Below the pieces are notes generated by a model. The model was not told the origin of the DNA and did not search any database. It was given only the letters and a program-made list of their open reading frames with translations. The translations under genes and the position numbers were made by a program. DNA of 64,000 nt from CAYSSJ01 sp964433675 (GTDB lineage Bacteria; Cloacimonadota; Cloacimonadia; Cloacimonadales; TCS61): contig CAYSSJ010000002.1 of assembly GCA_964433675.1 (NCBI GenBank), forward strand, positions 62,001 through 126,000, read 5' to 3'. The first letter of the stretch is position 1, and each line of letters opens with the position of its first letter. Shown in pieces: positions 1-9,710 of the stretch.

Positions 1-127
1 TTTGCATAAAAATATCGTTTAGATGTACAATCTCAGCGGTAGCGCCTACCAAGCGATAAGCCGCTGCCATTTCCTCTTCGCAATTTATGCCAAACCCTGT
101 GATAATCAAAGCTCTGACATCTTTCAT
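1..127 (-). CDS. purQ: PurQ, FGAM synthase glutaminase subunit (partial, N-terminus only)
   Basis: The first 42 codons are present and the gene runs off the left edge. The translation begins MKDVRALIITGFGINCEEE and continues into AAYRLVGATAEIVHLND, which matches the start of the class-I glutamine amidotransferase subunit of phosphoribosylformylglycinamidine synthase. PurQ hydrolyses glutamine and passes ammonia to PurL in the fourth step of IMP synthesis. The start ATG overlaps the purL stop in an ATGA junction, so the two are translationally coupled. The catalytic Cys-His-Glu triad lies outside the window and cannot be checked. Confidence 0.85.
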   Translation of the reverse strand, partial: MKDVRALIITGFGINCEEEMAAAYRLVGATAEIVHLNDIFMQ

Positions 128-3108
128 CTTAGCTCCAATCCAGATTCCCAACTCATCTGTAATTCAGATACAGGACAGTTTATGATTAACTTATTTTTAT
201 AGGAGACAGAGAAATTTTTATCGGAAGTCACTTTTCCAATTCTGAAAGCATCATTTTCAAATATCTTCTCCAGCATATCCGCATCCTTTTCTTTTACTGA
301 GATAATAAAGCGTGAATGCGATTCGGAGAATAGTATTTGAAACAGCTCATCAAATTGATCGAGATGTATTTTCACGCCCAGATCAGTTCCGATCACCGAT
401 TCTGCTAATGCTACAATCATCCCACCATCGGAGATATCATGAGCAGAGCGTAGCAGTTGCTTTCTGTGCGCCTCTGTCATGTTCAGATAGCGCTTCTTTG
501 CATCCTCTTTGCGCACAACAGGTACATTTTTACCCAAATGACCGAGCAGTTTGTAAAATTCCGAACCACCCATTTCATTATAGGTTTTTCCTATGATATA
601 GATCAGATCATCGGCTTGTTTGAAATTGCTACTGGTCGTCTTTCGCACATCATCTAGCTTTGCAACAATCGAATATAACACTGTTGGTGGCACAGAGATC
701 TTCACATCGCCGGATTTGAAGTCGTTTTTCATACTATCCTTCCCACTGGTAAGTGGGATATCGAAGTGAGTTGCCATATCATACAATGCCATATTCATCT
801 GTACGAGTTTAGCCAGTTTGATCTTACCGTCCGGATTGGTTTTCTCGTCATAAACCGAATCTGGCACACAGAAATTATCGTTCACCGTCCAAAATCTGTT
901 TGAGCTATCTTTCACATCGGGCAATTGACCACCAACGGAGATGATCTGCCTGATAGCTTCGTCAAATGCGCCGGCAGACATCTGATAAGCATCTATATCA
1001 CCATAACGTGGAATTATACCATTTGAGATAGCAATCCCCTCATAGGAATCGTGTGTCAATCTCATCACTGCCGCATCTTGCGGAGTCTTACCATATCTAC
1101 CCATCAAAGGTTTGAGTATAGTTTTACCCTTTACCTCATGATCGTATTGGCGAATCACCCACTCACGCGAGCATATGTTATAACTCGACAAGAGCTTTAT
1201 CAGTGTCTCTTGAAAATTCAGATGCTTGGGTAATACCGGTTCTTTGAGTTCAGGTCGTTTCCACTGGGCTTGCAATCTTTTTCTCGGAACTCCATCGTGT
1301 AGAAATTTTAACTTGAGATACGCTACTTTTTGATCATCATAACGAACATCGAGATAGCCATCATCAGTGAAATACCCGATATGAGCAAGCTCAACTTCAC
1401 GCAATTTTGCCAGTTCATAAAGCTCAGGGATATTATTCTCTTCCACCACCAGCGTCATCCTCTCTTGAGATTCGGAAACGAATATCTCCCAAGGTCTCAG
1501 ATTAAGATATTTCAACGGCACTTTTTCCAGATTGACAAGTGCGCCACCGCTTATCTGTGCCAGTTCTCCCACTGATGAGGATAGTCCGCCGGCACCGTTA
1601 TCGGTACTGCATTTTATCAAGCCTTTCTCAGCTGCTTCCTGCATAAAATCGGAGAGCAACTTCTGCGTGATCGGGCTTCCTATCTGAACGGCGGATTGGG
1701 GCGAATGCTCATCTATCTCTGCTGAGGAGAAGGTGGCACCATGAATACCATCTTTACCTACCCGTCCACCTGCCATAATGATCAGATCACCCGCATCTAT
1801 CCGCTTCTCCCATGATTTCCTACCTTTAAACTTATATGGCATCACACCGCCGGTTCCGCAGTAGACAAGTGGCTTGCCACTATAGCGCTCATCAAAGATA
1901 ATAGAACCATTCACAGTAGGGATCCCCGATTTATTGCCTCCATCCTCGATTCCATGCCTGACTCCCATAAATACCTGCCTCGGATGTAATTGCCCGGGAA
2001 GCAAAGGTTTATCATAATCCGGCGGACCGAAGCAGAGTACATTTGTGTTAAAAAGCAGCTTGCCACCACCGATACCGGTTCCCAACGGATCGCGATTGTT
2101 TCCCAAAATTCCGGTGATCGCTCCGCCATAAGGATCGATCGCCGAAGGTGAGTTGTGAGTCTCCACTTTCCAGACGAAGACTGATTTATCGTCTATTTTG
2201 ACTACACCGGCATTATCGCTGAAAACTTTCAATAGCCAGTTATTACCATATTTCTGCAGCCTTTTTTGGATTATCTTTGTCGAAGCCTTGATATAAGAAT
2301 CAAAAAGAGAATCTACTACAAATGTTTCTCTGGTATCTATATCATTGTACTCTATGATCGCATTGAATTCTTTGTGTTTGCAATGCTCACTCCAAGTTTG
2401 AGCTAAAATCTCCAATTCACAGTCTGTCGGGTCTTTAGGCAGATTTTGTGACTCTCGCTTAGATTGCGTTTGCTTATTCACATAATGATTTCGAATCGCT
2501 TGCATTTCAGCAAGATTCAGGGAAAGAAGCTTTTCTTTGGAGATTTGCATAAGTTCATCATCATTAACAGCCAAAGAAACTACTTCATACATCTGTGGTT
2601 TCTCGATCTTCACATCAGGCAGATAAAATATCTTCTCACCGGTTTTCCCATACTCGAAATGATTGATGAGCGGATTTCCCAAAACCTCTTTGGCGATCAG
2701 ATTCAGTTGTTTTGTATTCAACTGTTTTTCAAAAAGATAAAGCTCTTGTGAGTAAATATGTTGAGTATTGGTTTCAAGTTCCAGATCAAGAATATCATTC
2801 AAGGTTTTCTGAGCAGACATGCCTTCATCATCGGTCACACCCGGGAGTTTGGCTACCAGAATATAAGAAGCATAGCGGGGATCATGGCTCGTCGAGTCGA
2901 TCTCGATATTATGGATGACAGGATCACACAGTCCCAGCTGCGCAAATTTCTCCAGATGTTCTTCAGAAAGCTTATGATCAAGCATGAATATTTTCCCGCA
3001 CTTCACATTCCCAACCTGAAGGTTCAGATAATCGGAGATCATGGTAGCGACTTTGGCTCCATGACTATCTTTCACGCCGTCTTTTAGTTTTAGATAAATC
3101 TGATGCAT
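124..3108 (-). CDS. purL: PurL, phosphoribosylformylglycinamidine synthase, large-type chain without the glutaminase domain
   Basis: Converts FGAR to FGAM with ATP and ammonia. About 994 residues. The first ~160 residues form two PurS-like segments (LKDGVKDSHGAKVA, then a second copy starting near KLPGVTDDEG), like the N-terminal domain of large PurL. The synthetase core follows, with WSEHCKHKEF and the nucleotide loop ETHNSPSAIDPYGGAITG. The usual C-terminal glutaminase domain of ~1300-residue PurL is absent and is supplied by the separate purQ. I place the start at the ATG sharing one base with the purM stop (TGATG), five bases after GGAG; an upstream TTG is also possible. Second-last visible gene of the nucleotide operon. 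Confidence 0.95.
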   Translation of the reverse strand: MHQIYLKLKDGVKDSHGAKVATMISDYLNLQVGNVKCGKIFMLDHKLSEEHLEKFAQLGLCDPVIHNIEIDSTSHDPRYASYILVAKLPGVTDDEGMSAQKTLNDILDLELETNTQHIYSQELYLFEKQLNTKQLNLIAKEVLGNPLINHFEYGKTGEKIFYLPDVKIEKPQMYEVVSLAVNDDELMQISKEKLLSLNLAEMQAIRNHYVNKQTQSKRESQNLPKDPTDCELEILAQTWSEHCKHKEFNAIIEYNDIDTRETFVVDSLFDSYIKASTKIIQKRLQKYGNNWLLKVFSDNAGVVKIDDKSVFVWKVETHNSPSAIDPYGGAITGILGNNRDPLGTGIGGGKLLFNTNVLCFGPPDYDKPLLPGQLHPRQVFMGVRHGIEDGGNKSGIPTVNGSIIFDERYSGKPLVYCGTGGVMPYKFKGRKSWEKRIDAGDLIIMAGGRVGKDGIHGATFSSAEIDEHSPQSAVQIGSPITQKLLSDFMQEAAEKGLIKCSTDNGAGGLSSSVGELAQISGGALVNLEKVPLKYLNLRPWEIFVSESQERMTLVVEENNIPELYELAKLREVELAHIGYFTDDGYLDVRYDDQKVAYLKLKFLHDGVPRKRLQAQWKRPELKEPVLPKHLNFQETLIKLLSSYNICSREWVIRQYDHEVKGKTILKPLMGRYGKTPQDAAVMRLTHDSYEGIAISNGIIPRYGDIDAYQMSAGAFDEAIRQIISVGGQLPDVKDSSNRFWTVNDNFCVPDSVYDEKTNPDGKIKLAKLVQMNMALYDMATHFDIPLTSGKDSMKNDFKSGDVKISVPPTVLYSIVAKLDDVRKTTSSNFKQADDLIYIIGKTYNEMGGSEFYKLLGHLGKNVPVVRKEDAKKRYLNMTEAHRKQLLRSAHDISDGGMIVALAESVIGTDLGVKIHLDQFDELFQILFSESHSRFIISVKEKDADMLEKIFENDAFRIGKVTSDKNFSVSYKNKLIINCPVSELQMSWESGLELR

Positions 3109-4199
3109 CAATTCTCCGTATTCTGATAAACCAAATCTTGAGGTTGGATCCCCATGCTACGGATTTTAATGGTGTTCTCAGAAACAGCTTTGCCGGCAAC
3201 CACAGCTTCGTAACCCATTCCGGAAGCCTTTAGCAGAATATCTTGCGTATGATCAGGATTCGTGGTTATCAGCATGCCATTACCCATATTCCAGATAGAA
3301 TAAGCCTGAGTTTCGGAGATATTGCCTATTTTTTGAATTTCAGACATAAACCTTCGGGGAGCATGTAGTGTATCCAGCTCTGCTCCTAGTTTATTTGCTT
3401 TCAATACTCTGCCTAGATTGTCTGCTATACCACCGCCGGTAATATGAGCTATCCCCGATGGGATGAGATTTTCTTCTATCAGAGCAGTGATCAAAGGTGC
3501 ATAGATCAAAGATGGAGTAAGAAGCTTCTCACCCCAACTTGTCCCTTCCTCATAGGTCTGATTATGCCAATTTGTTCCGAAGTTATTTTCCATGATAGTT
3601 CTAATCAACGAATAACCATTACTTCTGAACCCTCTGCTTCTAAAAGAGATAATCTCATCTCCGACTTCGATATCGGAACCGTCGATCGGCTTTTGCAACT
3701 TATCTGGTAACAGACCGATAGCAGTAGAACACCAGTTGAAATGCATCTTTTCGCCATAACCTCCAATTCTGTCACCTAATTCTGCAATCTCACCACCGGT
3801 TATCGATACTTTGGCAAAACCGGCAGCATCGTGCAATCCATGCATCAGTTCGTCAACGATATCAGTATCGAGAAAATCCACATCGAGAATGTTCGAAATA
3901 TTCGTCGGTTCAAAACCATTGGCTACCAAATCATCGGTAACCATAGCCAGCAAATCACTTCCAATGGTTCTGTAGTTATTAGTTCGCTCCGCCAGCTCGA
4001 TCTTTGTACCGATCCCATCGGATGATATACCGATACGAGAGTTTCCGAACCTGATAATATTTGAAAAAGTTCCATCGGTAGTTTTGAGCATTTCACCCGC
4101 TAGTTCATCTCGATTGGCAAATGTCTTTTTTGCCCAATTATATGCTATCTGTGAACATTTGTTACCCAAGTCTATATCTATACCACTTTTATTTACCAT
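3108..4199 (-). CDS. purM: PurM, phosphoribosylformylglycinamidine cyclo-ligase (AIR synthetase)
   Basis: Closes the imidazole ring, converting FGAM to AIR with ATP, the fifth step of IMP synthesis. 363 residues, slightly longer than the usual ~345. The ATP-binding segment SSDGIGTKIELAE, the DLLAMVTDDLVANG segment, ITGGEIAELG and the C-terminal HITGGGIADNLGRVL are all family signatures. A Shine-Dalgarno-like AGGGAAG precedes the ATG. It follows guaB after 14 bases and its stop overlaps the start of purL, so PurM, PurL and PurQ, consecutive purine enzymes in reverse pathway order, are co-translated. Confidence 0.95.
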   Translation of the reverse strand: MVNKSGIDIDLGNKCSQIAYNWAKKTFANRDELAGEMLKTTDGTFSNIIRFGNSRIGISSDGIGTKIELAERTNNYRTIGSDLLAMVTDDLVANGFEPTNISNILDVDFLDTDIVDELMHGLHDAAGFAKVSITGGEIAELGDRIGGYGEKMHFNWCSTAIGLLPDKLQKPIDGSDIEVGDEIISFRSRGFRSNGYSLIRTIMENNFGTNWHNQTYEEGTSWGEKLLTPSLIYAPLITALIEENLIPSGIAHITGGGIADNLGRVLKANKLGAELDTLHAPRRFMSEIQKIGNISETQAYSIWNMGNGMLITTNPDHTQDILLKASGMGYEAVVAGKAVSENTIKIRSMGIQPQDLVYQNTEN

Positions 4200-4213
4200 A
4201 CTCTTCCCTTTTT

Positions 4214-5707
4214 TTACTTATCGGATATATAATAATCGTGTTGTTCCGTCTCCTCGTTTGGCATATAAATATCATGCACTCTACCTTCGCGAATCGAGAG
4301 GGCTGAGATGAGTTCAACTTCAGCTTTCTCATGCAATTCTTTTATACTATTCACCCCGACGGTGGACATGGATGATTTTATCTTAGCCAATGTCTCTTCC
4401 AAATTATCGCGTAGTCTTCCAGAATACTCTACCAAACCTTCCACACCTTCGACGAATTTATTCTGATAATAGCGATTTTCTTTCCAATCTCTTGCTCTGG
4501 CAGAACCCTCACCCCAATATGGCTTCATCACCCGGTTGTTTACGACCATCTTTTCTGTAGGTGATTCTTCCATACGGGCGAAATATCTGCCCATCATCAC
4601 ATAATCAGCTCCCAAAGCCAAAGCGATCGTGATATCTTTGGTACTGGTGACACCTCCGTCTGCAACTAGCGGAATATATTTTCCGCTTTCTTTATAGTAC
4701 TTATCCCGTTCTTCTGCTACTTTTATGATCGTAGTAGCCAAACCTCGGCCGGTTCCTTTTTGTTCCTGAGTGATGCAGATAGAACCGCCACCCATTCCGA
4801 CCTTTACAGCACCTGCTCCCAGATCAACCAAAAATCTGAATCCCTTTTTCGTGATAACATTTCCGCCGATAACCGGAAGCTCGGGATATTTAGACTTGAT
4901 CCATCTAATCGATTCTTCCTGATAGCTGGAGTGCCCATCTGATGAATCTACTGCGATCACATCCACCTCGGCTTCTACAAGAGCAGGCACGCGCTCTTTA
5001 TAGTCGTGAGTATTCACTGCTGCCGCAGCTAAGAGACGCTTCTTCTCATCATGAACTTCATCGGGATTTTGCAATTGATCGATAATATCTTTACGGAACA
5101 CTATCGCTTGTAAGATACCATGATCATCCAAAATTGGTAATACCGATTTATGACTCTCCAAGAGAATATTATTCGCTTCCTTTAGATTGGTGATATCAAC
5201 GCCGACTTCCACGTTCTCTTTCGGAATCATCCTCTGGCTTACCTTCATCTTGTCATGCAAGGAAAGGTCATAGTCCCATTTAGTTATCAATCCTTTGAAA
5301 ACTCCTTTATCATCTACCACGGGAAAAGTGGAATGACCGGTTTCCTGACGCAGTTTATACATATCTGATATCGTTGTATCGGGGTGAACGGTTTTCGGTT
5401 TCACAAAACCGGCTTTATGTTTTTTTATCTTACGTATCATTTTTGCCTGAGATTCTATCGTCTGAGACGAATATATGAAAGCAACTCCACCCAACTTTGC
5501 CAATTCTACCGCCATTTTTACACCCGAGACAGACTGCATTGCTGCCGAGACCATCGGGATGTTCAGATTGTATTTATCACTTTCGGTATAAACCAAAGGT
5601 GTGCGTAGCGAAATGTTATCCGCTTTGTGTTCCTCTGTAGTATAGCCTGGTAACAGACGAAATTCCATCAATGTACGTGATGGTTCGAACATGATATTCT
5701 TAGCCAT
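4214..5707 (-). CDS. guaB: IMP dehydrogenase, Tritrichomonas-like subtype
   Basis: Oxidises IMP to XMP, the committed step to GMP. 497 residues: a TIM barrel interrupted by two CBS domains at about 100-220. The catalytic loop reads GMGGGSICITQEQKGTGRG with the nucleophile at Cys311, unlike the GPGSICTTR loop of common bacterial GuaB. Further segments (VDSSDGHS, LGRYFAR-type, EGSARARDWKENRYY) recall the IMPDH of the protist Tritrichomonas foetus, including an Arg-Tyr pair in the mobile flap. It lies between the pyrimidine genes and purM-purL-purQ in one directon, so purine branch-point control and de novo synthesis share a transcript. Subtype assignment is from memory of the family and needs a tree. 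Confidence 0.95.
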   Translation of the reverse strand: MAKNIMFEPSRTLMEFRLLPGYTTEEHKADNISLRTPLVYTESDKYNLNIPMVSAAMQSVSGVKMAVELAKLGGVAFIYSSQTIESQAKMIRKIKKHKAGFVKPKTVHPDTTISDMYKLRQETGHSTFPVVDDKGVFKGLITKWDYDLSLHDKMKVSQRMIPKENVEVGVDITNLKEANNILLESHKSVLPILDDHGILQAIVFRKDIIDQLQNPDEVHDEKKRLLAAAAVNTHDYKERVPALVEAEVDVIAVDSSDGHSSYQEESIRWIKSKYPELPVIGGNVITKKGFRFLVDLGAGAVKVGMGGGSICITQEQKGTGRGLATTIIKVAEERDKYYKESGKYIPLVADGGVTSTKDITIALALGADYVMMGRYFARMEESPTEKMVVNNRVMKPYWGEGSARARDWKENRYYQNKFVEGVEGLVEYSGRLRDNLEETLAKIKSSMSTVGVNSIKELHEKAEVELISALSIREGRVHDIYMPNEETEQHDYYISDK

Positions 5708-5718
5708 AAATCCTCCCG

Positions 5719-6168
5719 TTATATTCTGATCTTGACTTCATCTACCTTATATTTTCTCTCACAATAGACGCAGCGAACTTGCGCCGGTTCGCTATTGGTA
5801 ACTTTGAATTTTGACTCTATATTCTCTATAGAAGTTATACATTTCGGATTTGGACAGACGATCAAGTTTTTGATAAATTCCGGCATTTTGAGAGATATCT
5901 TTTTTTCCACCTGATAATCCTTGATAATGATAAGACTGGCATTAGGAGCGATGAGGGCAATGCTGTTCACCTCATCGGCAGAAAGCACCCTGTTTTCTAT
6001 CTTGAGGATATCTTTTTTCCCCAATTTATTACTGGCAAGATTCATGCCCATCATCACCACATTATCTCCTTTTAGATTCAAAATCTCTGCGACTTTGAGA
6101 ATCTTACCCGAAGTTATGTGATCTATCACAGTCCCATCTTTGATCGCTGTTACCTTGATCTGTCTCAT
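5719..6168 (-). CDS. pyrI: PyrI, aspartate carbamoyltransferase regulatory chain
   Basis: Binds nucleotide effectors and joins catalytic trimers of PyrB into the allosteric aspartate transcarbamoylase. 149 residues, typical length. The N-terminal allosteric domain has the expected GTVIDHITSGK segment, and the C-terminal zinc domain supplies four cysteines in the order CPNPKC ... CVYCERK, the set that holds the structural zinc. Its ATG overlaps the pyrB stop (ATGA), so catalytic and regulatory chains are coupled. The presence of PyrI implies feedback control of the pathway by CTP or UTP; that is known for the family, not shown here. Confidence 0.95.
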   Translation of the reverse strand: MRQIKVTAIKDGTVIDHITSGKILKVAEILNLKGDNVVMMGMNLASNKLGKKDILKIENRVLSADEVNSIALIAPNASLIIIKDYQVEKKISLKMPEFIKNLIVCPNPKCITSIENIESKFKVTNSEPAQVRCVYCERKYKVDEVKIRI

Positions 6169-7070
6169 CTCTCACCTCCCAATAGTATATTGATCAGCGC
6201 CTGACGAACATATACGCCATTCTTTGCCTGCTGAAAATAGTAAGCATATTTTGTCTCGTCCACATCGGTGGCGATTTCTTTTACTCTAGGAAGCGGATGT
6301 AACACTCTGAAATTCTCTTTGACATCTCCTAACATTGCAGAATTTATAGAATAAGAATCTTTTACTTTTTCATATTCTTCCGGATCGGCAAATCTTTCTC
6401 GCTGAATACGGGTTACATACATCAGATCAAGCTTACTGATCTCTGCCTCAATCTCGTCCATCTCGTTATATTTTATATTCTTTTCACTCAGATCTTCGAG
6501 GATATAATGTGGCATTTTGAGATGCTCAGGTGATGCAAAGTAAAATGTTGGTGAGAAATCGGACAAAGCTTGAACGAGCGAATGTACGGTTCTACCGAAT
6601 CTCAGATCGCCAACCACACCGATATGCAAATTCTCGAGTGTGCCTTGCGTTTTCACGATAGAATACAGATCCAATAGCGCTTGCGTTGGATGCTGATTTG
6701 ATCCATCTCCCGCATTTATCACGGGATTCTCCACAGTTTCGGCTGCGTATCTGGCAGCTCCTTCAATCGCTGTTCGGATCACGATCAGATCGGAATACAT
6801 ACTGATAGTTTTAAGTGTATCGGCAAAAGTTTCACCTTTACTTACTGAAGTGGAACTGGTCTGACTCATTGTGAGTGTAGCTCCGCCCATTCTTTTCATC
6901 GCCGTATCAAAAGAAAAATGTGTCCGCGTGGATGGTTCATAGAATAGTAAGGCAGCAAGTCTACCCCGCATATCCGGCTTCAGTTCGCCAGAATCAATCA
7001 ATTTGGTCATATCCATGATCTGAGTGATCTCCGCTTTGGAAAGATCACGCATAGAAATCAAATTCTTCAT
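6165..7070 (-). CDS. pyrB: PyrB, aspartate carbamoyltransferase catalytic chain
   Basis: Makes N-carbamoylaspartate from carbamoyl phosphate and aspartate. 301 residues, normal length. The carbamoyl-phosphate loop FYEPSTRTHFSFDTAMKRMG is intact (STRT motif), as are HPTQALLDLYSI and the aspartate-domain HPLPRV segment. The gene starts two bases after the pyrEF stop and its own stop overlaps pyrI. Starts at MKNLISMRDLSK. Confidence 0.96.
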   Translation of the reverse strand: MKNLISMRDLSKAEITQIMDMTKLIDSGELKPDMRGRLAALLFYEPSTRTHFSFDTAMKRMGGATLTMSQTSSTSVSKGETFADTLKTISMYSDLIVIRTAIEGAARYAAETVENPVINAGDGSNQHPTQALLDLYSIVKTQGTLENLHIGVVGDLRFGRTVHSLVQALSDFSPTFYFASPEHLKMPHYILEDLSEKNIKYNEMDEIEAEISKLDLMYVTRIQRERFADPEEYEKVKDSYSINSAMLGDVKENFRVLHPLPRVKEIATDVDETKYAYYFQQAKNGVYVRQALINILLGGER

Positions 7071-7072
7071 AA

Positions 7073-8446
7073 TTATCTCCTCCGATTATTTTTATAAATT
7101 GCCCAAGCTTTTTTTCTATAAGTTTTGGCAATCTGCTTGGGATGGGGATTTTCGTATATCCCTCTGCCAACTATGATACAATCTGCACCGCCGCCGATCG
7201 CATCTTCTACAGTAATATACTGTTGTCCGATAGTATCGCTTCCCTTCTCCAGCTTTACACCCGGCATCAGCAACAGCATATTTTCCGGTATAAGAGAGCG
7301 GAAACGTTTGATATCGTCCACACTCTCTCCATGCCCGATAAATCCGGAAACGACAGTATCGTATTTCCTGCCCATCTCGATTGTTTTTCTAGTATAGTAA
7401 TCTGTGATCAGATTCCCCTTGGAAGACATTCTCGCCAGCAGAAAGGAACTACGCTTTTCCACAGATTCAAAAAGCCCCTGCAAGATTCCTTCGCCCGGTA
7501 AAGAGTGTACGGTTACGAATTCTGCCCATTTAGAAATGTGATATATCCCACTATTATATTGCTTTCGTACCGTGCTACCGATATCGGCGAATTTTCTGTC
7601 TTCAAATATCATAAATTCATATTTTTGAGAATACTCTACCAATTTATCCAAAAAAAATCGATCATAATCTTTGATGATATCAACATGCGTTTTCAACATC
7701 ACGATCTCTTCTGCTACTTGATCCAGGATTTCAAAAAACATCTCTTGTTCGTCCACATCGAGTGATAAGACAAGGTTTGATTCCTTCTTTTCTATCAAAT
7801 CACAAAGCTTGGCTGTCATCTCATTCTCGCTGACTGGCTCCTCTTTTTTTACGATCGAAGTGGTAAACTCCCTTACCTTATGCACTTGATCTTTTGTAAT
7901 CTTGCCAGCTTGGGAGAGAACGGACAAAATCTCGTCCAAGGTTATAATACTATGGAGCTTAAATCCCTGCTCTGCCAATTCGGAAACAGCATTTTGGCTT
8001 CTATCTATGATTACGAAAAAATCCTTTATCTCTATTCCCTCACTCTGATATTTATGGGCTGTCTCTATCTTGCTCAAACCGGTGGTAACAAGGTCATCGA
8101 TAACCAAGCAGCGGCTATCTTCAGCATAACTACCAACTACATTTTTACCCGTCCCATAAGCTTTCTCTTCTTTTCTGATATAAACCAAGGGCTTATTCAA
8201 CTTCGTCGATACCAGAGTAGCTAGTGGAAGCGCTGTATATGGAATTCCGGTAATAATATCGAACTTTAGATTTTTTACCTTGTCTGCGATTAACTCACAT
8301 ACTTGGTCCATTAGCTTCGGATAGCTTATCAATTCCCTCAAATCGATATAGAATGGAGACGTTAAGCCACTTTTCAGAATAAACGAACCGAATTTGATCG
8401 CTCCGATCCTTTCGAGTTCCAAAATAAATTCTTTTTTACTGATCAT
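7073..8446 (-). CDS. pyrEF: Bifunctional UMP synthase: orotate phosphoribosyltransferase fused to OMP decarboxylase
   Basis: One 457-residue chain carries the last two steps of UMP synthesis. Residues 1 to ~200 are PyrE, with the PRPP-binding motif CLVIDDLVTTGLS. From ~215 the chain is OMP decarboxylase, with LSLDVDE at the first strand and the catalytic segment IFEDRKFADIG. The order OPRT then ODCase and the EDRKFADIG form of the active site resemble animal and plant UMPS rather than the separate PyrE and short PyrF of most bacteria. No stop or frameshift separates the halves. It overlaps pyrC by 11 bases and precedes pyrB by two bases. Confidence 0.93.
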   Translation of the reverse strand: MISKKEFILELERIGAIKFGSFILKSGLTSPFYIDLRELISYPKLMDQVCELIADKVKNLKFDIITGIPYTALPLATLVSTKLNKPLVYIRKEEKAYGTGKNVVGSYAEDSRCLVIDDLVTTGLSKIETAHKYQSEGIEIKDFFVIIDRSQNAVSELAEQGFKLHSIITLDEILSVLSQAGKITKDQVHKVREFTTSIVKKEEPVSENEMTAKLCDLIEKKESNLVLSLDVDEQEMFFEILDQVAEEIVMLKTHVDIIKDYDRFFLDKLVEYSQKYEFMIFEDRKFADIGSTVRKQYNSGIYHISKWAEFVTVHSLPGEGILQGLFESVEKRSSFLLARMSSKGNLITDYYTRKTIEMGRKYDTVVSGFIGHGESVDDIKRFRSLIPENMLLLMPGVKLEKGSDTIGQQYITVEDAIGGGADCIIVGRGIYENPHPKQIAKTYRKKAWAIYKNNRRR

Positions 8447-9710
8447 TGTTTTCTACTCCCACTAAGTTATATATTTTCCCGTTCACAATAGTCATTACTA
8501 TCTTTCCCTTCAGGATTCTGTTTTGAAATGGCGAATATTTTGCCTTTGATTTGAATTTTTGCGGTTCTACCTTCCCATTACTATCCCGATCGATTATAAT
8601 AAGATCAGCATAATAACCTGCAGCTATTCTCCCCCGCTTTGATGCTCCAAAAATATGAGCCGGGTTTGCTGCTGTCAGTTCGGCGACCTTCTCATAAGCT
8701 ATCGTTCCTTTCAGATAGGCGTCAATCAGAAGTGGCATAGTAGTCTCCAATCCTGGGAAACCTGATGGTGCTTGCTGATATGGTCTTTTCTTCTCCTCCA
8801 CTGTGTGTGGTGCATGATCTGAGCCGATAGTATCTACACTTCCGTCGATAATTCCCCGCCAGAGAGCTTCGTTATCTGCTTGCGTTCTAAGAGGTGGGTT
8901 TACTTTACCGAAATTGCCTACTTCGTCTAGTATTGTCTTATCCAAAAATAGATGATGAGGGGTAACTTCACTATAGATTTCGTTATCATCTTTGAAAGCT
9001 CTGATCAAATCCAATTCCTCTTTAGTAGATACATGGGCAATATAAAGCTTGTTTTTGATCTCGTTGCAGAGGGTAAGTACGAGTTTGGTACCCTGTATAG
9101 TGCATTCACGAGCTCTGATGAGATCATGGTTGGAAAGGGTGGCTTCAAGATTAGACTTGTCTATACAAGACTGTAATTCCGTATGAACAGCTACCGGCAC
9201 ATCATGTTCTTTGACTATTGAGAATATTTTGCGAAGGTCTTCTTTGCGTTCTATTATGGCATTTGTGCTCGATTCTGCTAAAAAGATTTTAATGCCAACC
9301 ACATCTTTAGGTTCGGATTTGAGCAGTTTATCCAAATTTGCCCATGAATCTTCGGCAATGCCGAGATAATAGCCTCTATTTATCTTTGCCTTTTTTGCTG
9401 CATTACGCTTTAAATACAGTGAATCCAGATCAATAGTTGGAGGGATTGTATTGGGCATATCGAAAATGGTAGTGACACCACCGGAAATAGCTGCATTAGA
9501 TACAGAGAGCCAATCTTCTTTGTAAGCTTGCTTCAGATCGCGGACATGTACATGTGCATCTATCATACCGGGGAAAATGATCTTACCGCCCAGATCAATG
9601 CATTGCTCATACTTATCACACTTTGCCCCGACAGACAAGATTATGTCGTCTTCTATTACAATATCTGTGATTTTACCGTTTATGATGCCATTTTTGAGTA
9701 GGGTGATCAT
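8436..9710 (-). CDS. pyrC: PyrC, dihydroorotase (amidohydrolase superfamily)
   Basis: Cyclises N-carbamoylaspartate to dihydroorotate. 424 residues, the length of the long (type I-like) dihydroorotase. The metal site is visible: DAHVHVRD after strand one, a lysine in VGIKIFLAESS that is the candidate carbamylated ligand, histidines in AVHTELQ and YIAHVSTKEE, and the aspartate in SDHAPHT. Its ATG overlaps the pyrK stop (ATGA). Position among pyrD, pyrK, pyrEF and pyrB supports dihydroorotase over allantoinase or hydantoinase. Confidence 0.93.
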   Translation of the reverse strand: MITLLKNGIINGKITDIVIEDDIILSVGAKCDKYEQCIDLGGKIIFPGMIDAHVHVRDLKQAYKEDWLSVSNAAISGGVTTIFDMPNTIPPTIDLDSLYLKRNAAKKAKINRGYYLGIAEDSWANLDKLLKSEPKDVVGIKIFLAESSTNAIIERKEDLRKIFSIVKEHDVPVAVHTELQSCIDKSNLEATLSNHDLIRARECTIQGTKLVLTLCNEIKNKLYIAHVSTKEELDLIRAFKDDNEIYSEVTPHHLFLDKTILDEVGNFGKVNPPLRTQADNEALWRGIIDGSVDTIGSDHAPHTVEEKKRPYQQAPSGFPGLETTMPLLIDAYLKGTIAYEKVAELTAANPAHIFGASKRGRIAAGYYADLIIIDRDSNGKVEPQKFKSKAKYSPFQNRILKGKIVMTIVNGKIYNLVGVENNDQ

